Shown here piece by piece: positions 19,637-29,360 of a stretch of DNA of 64,000 bases (position 1 is its first letter; every line of letters starts with the position of its first letter). The stretch covers positions 2,418,001 to 2,482,000 of the forward strand of contig NZ_CP046913.1 in the NCBI RefSeq assembly GCF_009789675.1, written 5' to 3'. The position numbers and the translations under genes were made by a program. Below the pieces are notes generated by a model. The model was not told the origin of the DNA. It did no database searches and saw nothing but the letters and a program-made list of their open reading frames with translations. The stretch comes from Paraburkholderia acidisoli (GTDB lineage Bacteria > Pseudomonadota > Gammaproteobacteria > Burkholderiales > Burkholderiaceae).

Positions 19637-19944
19637 AGCCGCGCACGAGTGTGAATCTTTCATCTTCGCGGCATTGAAAAGCAAATGAGAAATTCGCGTC
19701 AACCGTCTCGCCGGACCATGCGTTATTCGACACAGATGCCGCCGAAGCTATCCGGCATTCAGCCTTAAGGGGTCTCGCAGCAATGCTCGGTCCCGACCGC
19801 TGGCAGATGCAATTTCAGGTTCGTTCGACTTTGACGGAATTTGATGATTGCGACTGTCAACCGAAAGGTGGATGGCACGTTTACCGACCTGACTCCAATA
19901 ACCGGGTCACTTGGTTAAATTAACTCAAGCTGAGGATTCAAAAC
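19637..19944. other. Leader region of the small exported Lys/His-rich protein
   Basis: No gene seen. It contains TTGACG at 19831 without a matching -10, and a palindrome GTTAAATTAAC (19914-19924) directly before the ribosome-binding site CTGAGGA. Relatively AT-rich, as expected for a promoter region. Confidence 0.4.
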
Positions 19945-20145
19945 ATGAACAAACTGATCGCTGCTCTGGTCGCTGGCCTCTTCGCATCGGCTGCTTTCGC
20001 ACAAGCTTCGGCTCCGGAAGCTGCTTCGGCTGCTCCGGCTGCTGCTGCTTCGTCGGCACACAAGGCATCGCACAAGAAGTCGCACAAGAAGTCGTCGCAC
20101 AAGAAGGCAGCGAAGGCTGAAGCCGCTTCGGCAGCTTCGGAGTAA
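19945..20145 (+). CDS. Small exported Ala/Lys/His-rich protein
   Basis: A 66-residue protein with a clean Sec signal (MNKLIAALVAGLFASAAFA, cleavage before QASA). The mature 47 residues are nearly all Ala, Ser, Lys, His and Glu, with KKSHKKSSHKK in the middle. The Asn-Lys start, good Shine-Dalgarno and strong terminator show that it is a real gene. Codon use leans to GCT, unlike its neighbours, suggesting high expression. Function unknown; composition recalls acid-shock (Asr-like) periplasmic basic proteins, but I cannot demonstrate homology. Confidence 0.8.
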   Translation: MNKLIAALVAGLFASAAFAQASAPEAASAAPAAAASSAHKASHKKSHKKSSHKKAAKAEAASAASE

Positions 20146-20168
20146 GCTCCTTGTAAGACGCTTGGGAG

Positions 20169-20187
20169 AACGGCATTCAATGCCGTT
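20169..20187. repeat. Inverted repeat AACGGCAT / ATGCCGTT
   Basis: An 8-base-arm hairpin with a TCA loop, 23 bases after the small exported protein's stop and just before its terminator. The two hairpins together may stabilise the 3' end of the mRNA. Confidence 0.6.
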
Positions 20188-20200
20188 GTTCATGCGCGAT

Positions 20201-20235
20201 AAAAGGCAGAACGCTGCAAGGCGTTCTGCCTTTTT
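20201..20235 (+). terminator. Intrinsic terminator of the small exported protein gene
   Basis: Perfect long stem AAAAGGCAGAACGC / GCGTTCTGCCTTTT with a TGCAAG loop and T run; one of the strongest terminators in the window. Confidence 0.95.
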
Positions 20236-20461
20236 GTTTGGGCGTTCGTCGACGAAATCGTTGGGCTTTACGTGGCTTACGTGGCGCTTCGCCGTTTTTC
20301 CGCGGTTTTCTCTTTGCCGCCGCCGTTCGTCATGTTGAGTTCGTCAAGCCGTTTTGCCAGTACGATTCTTCGATGTATCGATGATTTGATCTCGCGCATT
20401 TTGACCCGCGTTGACCTGGTCGCGTAACATGCGCGCATTACTCTCAAGCAAGGAGTCTCTC
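20236..20461. other. Upstream region of the DUF192 gene
   Basis: Part of a 316-base gap after the small protein gene. No gene seen. Two TTGACC hexamers (20401 and 20411) could act as -35 elements for the DUF192 gene, but I see no good -10. Confidence 0.3.
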
Positions 20462-20980
20462 GTGCGATTTTCCCTGCGCCCGCTACTCGTGCGCTGCGCG
20501 CTCGCCATTGCGATGCCGCTTGCCGCCTGCGCGGCCTTCACGTTCGCGACCGCCGCGACCTCGGGCGTCGCGCATGCCCAGCAAATGCCGCCCGGCGCCA
20601 AACAGCCCAGCGAATTTCCGCGCGTGAAACTCACGGCGGGCATGTTCGTGATCGACGCGGCCGTGGCCGCCAACGACCCGGATCGCGAGCAAGGTCTCAT
20701 GTATCGCACGCAACTCGCACCGAACGAAGGCATGCTGTTCGTCTTCAACGAAAACGCGGTGCACTGCTTCTGGATGAAGAACACGCTGATCCCGCTCTCG
20801 ATCGCCTTCATGCGCGCCGACGGCACCGTGACCGACATCGACGAGATGGACGCCGAAACGACCAACAACCACTGCCCGCGCAACAACGGCGTCTACGCGC
20901 TGGAAATGAGCAAAGGCTGGTTCACGTCGAAGGGCATCAAGCCCGGCATGAAGATTCAAGGCCTGCCGCCGCAGCAATAA
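20462..20980 (+). CDS. DUF192-family exported protein
   Basis: A 172-residue protein of the DUF192 family. The GTG at 20462 is chosen because AAGGAG sits 6 bases before it. The N-terminal ~40 residues are a signal peptide (VRFSLRPLLVRCALAIAMPLAACAAF..., cleaved near AHAQQ). The family core is DPDREQGLMYRTQLAPNEGMLFVF, HCFWMKNTLIPLSIAFM and ALEMSKGWFTSKGIKPGMKI. DUF192 is a small beta-rich domain of unknown biochemical role found from archaea to bacteria. Periplasmic location expected. Confidence 0.88.
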   Translation: MRFSLRPLLVRCALAIAMPLAACAAFTFATAATSGVAHAQQMPPGAKQPSEFPRVKLTAGMFVIDAAVAANDPDREQGLMYRTQLAPNEGMLFVFNENAVHCFWMKNTLIPLSIAFMRADGTVTDIDEMDAETTNNHCPRNNGVYALEMSKGWFTSKGIKPGMKIQGLPPQQ

Positions 20981-21019
20981 CGCGCCGCGCGCTTCATCGC
21001 GCGCCGCCGCACTTTCCCT

Positions 21020-21055
21020 GAAGCCGGTCCCGCTACGCAGCGGCGCCGGCTTTTT
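21020..21055 (+). terminator. Intrinsic terminator after the DUF192 gene
   Basis: Outer stem AAGCCGG / CCGGCTT and inner stem CCGCT / AGCGG, then five T. Confidence 0.8.
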
Positions 21056-21383
21056 CGCATCTGGGTGCGCCTCGTGCATCCGCGCGCCCCGCGCTTCGCG
21101 CGGCCCGGCCCGGCGCGCGTGACGCCGCGCAGCCGCTCTCCCCGCCCGCTCCGCGCCGTGCAGCCCTGCCGGGGCGGCGTCTCGCCCGCCGGGCCGCCTG
21201 GTCCGCTTACCAGCAAAAGCCGCGCGCAAGCGCTATCCTATTAAGTCCCGCACGGCGCGGCGCCCCGCCAACGACTCCCGAAGATTCGAGGCGGCGCGCG
21301 CCGCGCAGCGCATCGGGCCGCGCGCAGGCCGCGCCGCACGCCGCCCGCAAGCTTCCATGGCGCGTCATTCCAAGGAGATCACC
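21056..21383. other. Upstream region of the EF-G gene
   Basis: No gene seen in this very GC-rich stretch. TATCCTATTAAG near 21234-21245 is the only AT-rich patch and could contain a -10 element for the EF-G gene. Confidence 0.3.
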
Positions 21384-23489
<2,106 letters not shown>

Positions 23490-23540
23490 TCCGGTGCAGC
23501 GCGCGGCCGCTCATGCTTTTCGGCCGCGCGCGACGCCACG

Positions 23541-23587
23541 AAGCCCGTCCCGACGCGATGCAACGCGTCCTCCGGACGGGCTTTTTT
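23541..23587 (+). terminator. Intrinsic terminator of the EF-G gene
   Basis: Stem AAGCCCGTCC / GGACGGGCTT with a 23-base loop that itself contains GACGCG/CGCGTC, then a T run. Confidence 0.88.
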
Positions 23588-23723
23588 CATGGGCGCGCAC
23601 GAAGCCGAAGCGCGCAGTGACGCACGATGGCGGCGCAGCGGGCACAGCGCGATTTTTGGCCATGCCACAATGCGCCGAAGTCGTCTGCGAGACGAGCGAA
23701 GATAACGCGAAGGAGACACGACG

Positions 23724-24257
23724 ATGAGCAACGAACACGGCCACGACCATCCGCACGATCACCCTCATGGCGACGAACCCGGCGACCACGGCGCACCCGA
23801 CTGGCGCGAACACGGCGTCCAGGTGATACGCGGCGACCAGCTCGACGCGAACACCGCGCAAACGCCCGGCATGAACCGAGCGGCCGCCATCAACGCGGCG
23901 CGCGTGGGCGCGCAGAAAATCTGGGCCGGCACCGTGACGATCCATCCGAACGCGAAGACGGGCGCGCATCATCACGGCGCGCTCGAAAGCGTGATCTACG
24001 TCGTGCGCGGCCACGCGCGCATGCGCTGGGGCGAGCATCTGGAGTTCACGGCGGAAGCGGGTCCCGGCGACTTCATCTTCGTGCCGCCCTACGTGCCGCA
24101 CCAGGAAATCAACGCGAGCACCGACGATCCGCTCGAATGCGTGCTCGTGCGCAGCGACAACGAAGCCGTGGTCGTGAACCTGAACATCGACGCCGTGGAA
24201 GCGCCCGAAACCGTGTACTGGGTCGACCCGATCCATCGTCATCCTCACGATCACTGA
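23724..24257 (+). CDS. Cupin-domain protein with His-rich termini
   Basis: A 177-residue single-cupin protein. The metal-binding cupin motif 1 is GAHHHGALESVIYVVRGHARMRWG and motif 2 is PGDFIFVPPYVPHQE. What is unusual are the His/Asp-rich ends: HGHDHPHDHPHGDEPGDHG at residues 5-23, and HRHPHDH at the C-terminus. Such tails bind Ni, Co or Zn. AAGGAGA precedes the ATG. It lies 36 bases upstream of a nickel/cobalt permease, so a role in handling that metal is likely, though the enzymatic activity is unknown. Confidence 0.85.
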   Translation: MSNEHGHDHPHDHPHGDEPGDHGAPDWREHGVQVIRGDQLDANTAQTPGMNRAAAINAARVGAQKIWAGTVTIHPNAKTGAHHHGALESVIYVVRGHARMRWGEHLEFTAEAGPGDFIFVPPYVPHQEINASTDDPLECVLVRSDNEAVVVNLNIDAVEAPETVYWVDPIHRHPHDH

Positions 24258-24293
24258 ACGCCCCCTGAACCTTCGAGCGCCCTCGCTTCATCC

Positions 24294-25313
24294 ATGACGA
24301 CGCCCACTCACGCCCCGCTGCGCGCCCGTTTGATTCCGCTCTACGCCGGCCTGCTCGCCGCCAATCTCGGCGCGTGGGCGTGGGCGCTGATCGCATTTCG
24401 CCACTACCCGCTGCTGCTCGGCACCGCCCTGCTCGCCTACGGCTTCGGCCTGCGCCACGCGGTGGACGCCGACCATATCGCCGCGATCGACGCCGTCACG
24501 CGCAAGCTCATGCAGCAAGGCAAGCGGCCGCTCGGCGTGGGGCTGGCGTTCTCGCTCGGGCATTCGACCATCGTGATTGCCGCGACCGTGGGCATCGCGC
24601 TCACGGCGCTCACGCTGCACGGCCGCTTCGAACAGTTTCATGCGATTGGCGCAACCGTCGGCACGCTGGTGTCGTCGCTCTTTCTGCTCGTGCTCGCGGG
24701 CGTGAACCTCGTGATCCTGCGCGATGTGTGGTCGCGCTACCGCCGCGCGCAACGCGGCGACGACACCGCGCTCGCCGCCGCAGCCCATGCGAGCGCGCCG
24801 GCCGGTCTGTTCTCGCGCGCGCTGCGCCCGCTGTTCGCGCTCGTCACGAAAAGCTGGCACATGTACCCCGTGGGCGTGCTGTTCGGACTCGGCTTCGACA
24901 CGGCCACGGAAATCGGCCTGCTCGCCATCGCCGCGGCCGAAGCGGGCAAGGGTCTGCCGATCTACTCGATCCTCGTGTTTCCCGCGCTGTTCACGGCGGG
25001 CATGACGCTCGTGGATTCCACCGACAACGTGCTGATGGTGCACGCCTACGGCTGGGCCATGGACGATCCCCGGCGCAAGCTCTACTACAACGCGAGCATC
25101 ACGTTCGTCTCGGCGATGGTGGCGATCGTGATCGGCGGCGTGGAAGCGCTCGGCCTGATCGGCGACACGCTCGGCGCGAGCGGCGGCGTGTGGTCGCTCG
25201 TCGCGGACCTGAACGACCGCTTTGGCGAGATCGGCTACGGCATCGTCGCCACCTTCATCGCGTGCTGGATCGGCTCGGTGCTGTTCCATCGCTGGAAGCG
25301 GCCCGCTGTCTGA
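24294..25313 (+). CDS. NiCoT-family nickel/cobalt permease (HoxN/NixA type)
   Basis: A 339-residue inner-membrane permease with eight predicted TM segments. Family signatures are RHAVDADHIAAIDAVTRKL in TM2 (the HX4DH core), LGFDTATEIGLL and GMTLVDSTDNVLMVHAYGWA. Ni versus Co preference cannot be read from sequence. Likely co-transcribed with the His-rich cupin; an ABC importer follows after 297 bases on the same strand. No urease or hydrogenase genes are in the window. Confidence 0.93.
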   Translation: MTTPTHAPLRARLIPLYAGLLAANLGAWAWALIAFRHYPLLLGTALLAYGFGLRHAVDADHIAAIDAVTRKLMQQGKRPLGVGLAFSLGHSTIVIAATVGIALTALTLHGRFEQFHAIGATVGTLVSSLFLLVLAGVNLVILRDVWSRYRRAQRGDDTALAAAAHASAPAGLFSRALRPLFALVTKSWHMYPVGVLFGLGFDTATEIGLLAIAAAEAGKGLPIYSILVFPALFTAGMTLVDSTDNVLMVHAYGWAMDDPRRKLYYNASITFVSAMVAIVIGGVEALGLIGDTLGASGGVWSLVADLNDRFGEIGYGIVATFIACWIGSVLFHRWKRPAV

Positions 25314-25610
25314 ACGCACGCGCTTTCCCGCGCGCGGCGCGCGTGACGCCGCGCGTTGCCCCGCTGTATCGGCGCACTTCATCGGCGCACGTCGTCGGCA
25401 CGATAACGCGCCCGCGCGCAACCCAGCGAAACCCCGAGCGGCACCCGCAGCACGCCTGAGCGGGCGAAAACGCGTAAACTAGGCCGATTATCCGGCGCCG
25501 CGTCACGACCCCGCCGCGCCCATTCGTCGTCTGCCGTACCGCATGCCGCCGTCGCGTCTTCACACGAAGCCGCGCGTCCCACAAACGGAATCGCACGGAA
25601 ATCCGCACCG

Positions 25611-27341
25611 ATGAAACGACCGAAGTTCTCCGCACAGTTCTCGTCACCGCTTTCGCAATCCCCGCAGTCGCAACGCGCGCTGTCTGCCTCTCTCGATTCG
25701 CGGCGCCCGCGCGGCCATGCCGCGAGCGAACCCGCCAATCACGCCATCGACGAGTTCCTCGCGGGCCGCCTCACGCGGCGCGAGTTGCTGCGCCACGCGA
25801 GCGTGCTCGGGCTCGGCGCGGCGTTGCCCGCCCTGCTGGTGCCGCGCGGCGCGCACGCGCAAGGCGCGGCCAAACCCGGCACGCCCACCAATCAAACGAT
25901 TCGCGTCGCGCACCTGATGCCCGCGGCCGCCGTGGACCCGCTCACCGTGACGGACGCGGGCGCGCTCTGCCTGCTCAACCAGACCGGCGAATTCCTCGCC
26001 AACGACGACGAGCACGGCCAGCTTCAGCCCGCGCTCGCGCTCTCCTGGCAGCCCAACGCCAAAGCGGACGTCTGGACGTTCAAGCTGCGCCCGAACGTGA
26101 AATTCCACGACGGCCAGCCCTTCGGCGCGAAGGACGTGGTCGCTACCTTCGACCGGCTCGCCGACCCCGCGAGCGGTTCGGCGGCACTTTCCGTGCTCAA
26201 GGGCGTGCTCTCGAAGGGCGGCGCCAAGGTGGTGGACGAACACACCGTGGCGTTCCATCTGGACGCGCCCAACGGCAACTTCCCCTACTACGTCTCCTCG
26301 GACAACTACAACGCGGTGCTGCTGCCCGCGAATTACGCGGGCAATTACGAAAAGAGCTTTATCGGCACGGGTGCGTTCAAGCTCGAACGCTACGAGGCGC
26401 GCCGCGGCGCGAGCTTCGTGCGCAACCCCGACTACTGGGGCGACAAGGCGCTGCCCGCGCGCCTCGAATTCGCGTTCTACGCCGACGAGCAGGCGCAACT
26501 GCTCGCGCTGCAAGGCCATCAGGCCGACGTGATGGGCACCTTCACCGTGCAGGGCGGCATCGGCGTGCTCAACAATCCCGACTTCAAGGTGATCGGCGTG
26601 CGCTCGGCCGCGCACCGGCAGATCCACATGCGCAACGACGTGCCCGCGTTCAGGGACAAGCGCGTGCGGCAGGCGCTCGCCCTCTCGCTCGACCGCGACG
26701 TGCTGGTGCGCGGGCTCTTCAAGGGCCGCGCCGTGGTGGGCAACGACAGCCCGTTCGCGCCCATTTTCCCGTCGACGGCGAGCACCGTGCCGCAGCGCAA
26801 GCTCGACGTGGCGAAGGCGCGCCAGTTGCTCGCGCAGGCGGGCGTGGCGAACGGCTTCGACATCACGCTCACGACCGAGAAGTACATGGAGATTCCCGAT
26901 CTCGCCGTGGTCGTGCAAAACGCGGCCAAGGCGATCGGCGTGCGCATCACGCTCAAGGTGGAAAGCCAGTCGCAGTATTACGGCGCGGGCACCTTCGGCA
27001 AGTCGGACTGGCTCGACTCGCCGCTCGGCATCACCGACTACGGCCATCGCGGCGTGCCCAATCTCTTTCTCAACGCGCCGCTCACCTCGGGCGGCACGTG
27101 GAATGCTGCGCATTTTCGCAACGCGCAGTACGACAAGCTGGTCGCGCAGTTCTCGGCCACGCTCGACATTGCCGCGCAGAAACAGGTCGCGGCGCAAATC
27201 CAGACGCTCCTGCTGGACGAAACGCCCGTGATCATTCCGTACTTCTACGACCAGCTGATCGCGCAGCGCGCCGCGCTCTCGGGCGTGCGCTTCACGGCGC
27301 TGGCCCAGCTCTATTTCGATCGCGCGACGCTCGCGGGCTGA
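25611..27341 (+). CDS. ABC transporter substrate-binding protein, family 5, Tat-exported
   Basis: A 576-residue peptide/nickel-type (SBP_bac_5) solute-binding protein. An ~50-residue leader precedes the Tat-like signal LTRRELLRHASVLGLGAALPALL, ending at AHAQ. Typical family segments are LRPNVKFHDGQPFGAKDVVATFDRL and GTGAFKLERYEARRGASFVRNPDYWG. No closer in-frame ATG or GTG precedes the twin-Arg, so the long n-region is retained. Followed by two permeases and a fused ATPase, forming a complete importer. Ligand unknown: peptide, or metal chelate given the nickel permease upstream. Confidence 0.92.
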   Translation: MKRPKFSAQFSSPLSQSPQSQRALSASLDSRRPRGHAASEPANHAIDEFLAGRLTRRELLRHASVLGLGAALPALLVPRGAHAQGAAKPGTPTNQTIRVAHLMPAAAVDPLTVTDAGALCLLNQTGEFLANDDEHGQLQPALALSWQPNAKADVWTFKLRPNVKFHDGQPFGAKDVVATFDRLADPASGSAALSVLKGVLSKGGAKVVDEHTVAFHLDAPNGNFPYYVSSDNYNAVLLPANYAGNYEKSFIGTGAFKLERYEARRGASFVRNPDYWGDKALPARLEFAFYADEQAQLLALQGHQADVMGTFTVQGGIGVLNNPDFKVIGVRSAAHRQIHMRNDVPAFRDKRVRQALALSLDRDVLVRGLFKGRAVVGNDSPFAPIFPSTASTVPQRKLDVAKARQLLAQAGVANGFDITLTTEKYMEIPDLAVVVQNAAKAIGVRITLKVESQSQYYGAGTFGKSDWLDSPLGITDYGHRGVPNLFLNAPLTSGGTWNAAHFRNAQYDKLVAQFSATLDIAAQKQVAAQIQTLLLDETPVIIPYFYDQLIAQRAALSGVRFTALAQLYFDRATLAG

Positions 27342-27426
27342 GCGCGCTGTGTCGCCCCAGCTGCTGTCCGGCGCCAGCGCACCCGCAACGAAATAGACAA
27401 CGAGAAAACGAGAAAACGGAGGTCCG

Positions 27427-28461
27427 ATGGCCACGCCGGTCTTGCGAACGCCCGATGCCCCCGGCCCCGCCCGCGCCGCGCACCCGTCCAGCGCGCGCGC
27501 GGGCATCGCACGCTTTCTCGGCGTGCGCGTCGCGTGGGCGATTTTCACGCTCTGGCTGCTGTCCGTGCTCGTGTTCGCGGGCGGCCAGCTGCTGCCCGGC
27601 GACATCGGCCGCGCGGTGCTCGGGCCGCTCGCCGACGCCCGCGCCGTGGCCGCGCTCAATCATCAACTGGGCGCGGACCGCCCGCTCGTCGATCAGTACG
27701 TGAGCTGGATCACGCACGCGCTGCGCGGCGACTTCGGCATGTCGTGGACCTTCAAGCAACCCGTGGCGGCGTTCGTGGGCGACGCGCTCCTGCAATCGGC
27801 GAAACTCGGCTTGCTCGCGTTCGTCGCGGTGGTGCCGCTCGGCATCGCGGGCGGCGTGTGGGCGGCACTGCACGAGGGCCGCGCGCTCGATCGCGCGATC
27901 AGCACGGGCGGCCTGTGCGCGAGCGCGGTGCCCGAGTTCGTTTCGTCGATCGTGCTGATCCTGATCTTCGGCGTGTGGCTGCGCTGGCTGCCGATCGAAG
28001 CCGTCGCGCCGCCGGGCGCGGGCGCGCTGCAAACGCTGCGCCACCTCGTGCTGCCGGTGCTGCCGCTCGTGCTCGTGTTCTTCGGCTATCTCGCCCGCAT
28101 CGCGCGCGCGGGCACGATCGTCGCGCTCGACGCCGACTACACGCGCACCGCCATTCTCAAAGGCCTGCCGCGTCACGTGGTGATCCGCCGTCACGTGCTG
28201 CGCAACGCGCTGCTGCCAAGCGTGACGGTCGCGGCCACGCAGCTCGGTTATCTGATCGGCGGGCTCGTGGTGGTGGAGTCGCTGTTCCGCTATCCGGGCA
28301 TTGGCTCGCTGATCTACAACGCCGCGAAGTCGAAGGACTTTCCGCTGCTCGAAGCGGGCGTGCTCACGGTGGGCGCCGTCTACACGCTCGCCAATCTCGC
28401 CGCCGACGCGCTGCACGCGCTGCTCGATCCGCGCCTGCGCAATGCCGGAGGACGCGCATGA
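27427..28461 (+). CDS. ABC transporter permease, DppB/NikB type
   Basis: A 344-residue inner-membrane permease with about six TM segments. The BPD_transp_1 EAA-type loop is TRTAILKGLPRHVVIRRHVLRNALLP, followed by GLVVVESLFRYPGIGSLIYNA. GGAGG lies 6 bases before the ATG. The stop overlaps the next gene by 4 bases. Confidence 0.93.
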   Translation: MATPVLRTPDAPGPARAAHPSSARAGIARFLGVRVAWAIFTLWLLSVLVFAGGQLLPGDIGRAVLGPLADARAVAALNHQLGADRPLVDQYVSWITHALRGDFGMSWTFKQPVAAFVGDALLQSAKLGLLAFVAVVPLGIAGGVWAALHEGRALDRAISTGGLCASAVPEFVSSIVLILIFGVWLRWLPIEAVAPPGAGALQTLRHLVLPVLPLVLVFFGYLARIARAGTIVALDADYTRTAILKGLPRHVVIRRHVLRNALLPSVTVAATQLGYLIGGLVVVESLFRYPGIGSLIYNAAKSKDFPLLEAGVLTVGAVYTLANLAADALHALLDPRLRNAGGRA

Positions 28462-29360
28462 GCGACGCGCCCCCCGAATCGATCGCCCCGAGCGGTCACG
28501 ACTCTCGCGACAACCATGACATGCCCGCCGACACCCGCGCGCGCGACGCCTGGCGCTTGCTGCTGCGCTCGCCCTCGTTCGTCGCGGGCGCGCTGATCGT
28601 GCTGGGCTGGATCGTTTGCGCGTTCGCGGGCACGTGGATCGCTCCGCAGGACGCCTATGCCTCCGATCCGCTCAGCTCGCTGCTGCCGCCCGACCACGCG
28701 CACTGGTTCGGCACGGATCAACTGGGCCGCGACATCTGCTCGCGCGTGATCGTGGGCGCGCGCGACATCCTCACCATCGCGCCGCTCGCCACGCTCGTGG
28801 GCACGCTCGCGGGCGCGGCGCTCGGGCTCGTCACCGGCTATTTCGAGGGCTTTTTCGGCACGCTGGTCGCGCGCACGCTCGACGCCGTGCTCGCGCTGCC
28901 GCTCGTGATCGTCGCGCTGCTCGTGCTCGCGGCCGTGGGCGCGTCGAATCTCGCGGTGATTCTCGTGATCGGCATCACCTTCGCGCCGCTGATCGCGCGC
29001 ACGGTGCGCGCGGCCGTGCTCGCCGAACGGCATCTCGACTATGTCGCGGCCGCGCAACTGCGCGGCGCGAACGCCTTCGACGTGATGTTCACCGAGATCC
29101 TGCCCAACGTGTGGCCGCCGATCATCGTGGAAGCCACGGTGCGGCTCGGCTATGCGATCTTCGCGGTGGCGACGCTCTCGTTTCTCGGCTTCGGCATCCA
29201 GCCGCCTTCCGCCGACTGGGGCCTCGCGCTCGCCGACTCGTACACGCTGCTCGCGGGCGGCGCGTGGTGGACCGTGGCCTTCGACGCGCTCGCGATCGCG
29301 TCGCTCGTGGTGGCCGTGAACCTGATCGCCGACAGCCTGCGCGAGGTCCTGCAAACATGA
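28458..29360 (+). CDS. ABC transporter permease, DppC/NikC type
   Basis: The 300-residue second permease, starting at ATG 28458 inside the 4-base overlap with the upstream gene. Family landmarks are HWFGTDQLGRDICSRVIVGAR, YVAAAQLRGANAFDVMFTEILPN and SFLGFGIQPPSADWG. It ends in another 4-base ATGA overlap with the ATPase gene, so the three are translationally coupled. Confidence 0.93.
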   Translation: MSDAPPESIAPSGHDSRDNHDMPADTRARDAWRLLLRSPSFVAGALIVLGWIVCAFAGTWIAPQDAYASDPLSSLLPPDHAHWFGTDQLGRDICSRVIVGARDILTIAPLATLVGTLAGAALGLVTGYFEGFFGTLVARTLDAVLALPLVIVALLVLAAVGASNLAVILVIGITFAPLIARTVRAAVLAERHLDYVAAAQLRGANAFDVMFTEILPNVWPPIIVEATVRLGYAIFAVATLSFLGFGIQPPSADWGLALADSYTLLAGGAWWTVAFDALAIASLVVAVNLIADSLREVLQT

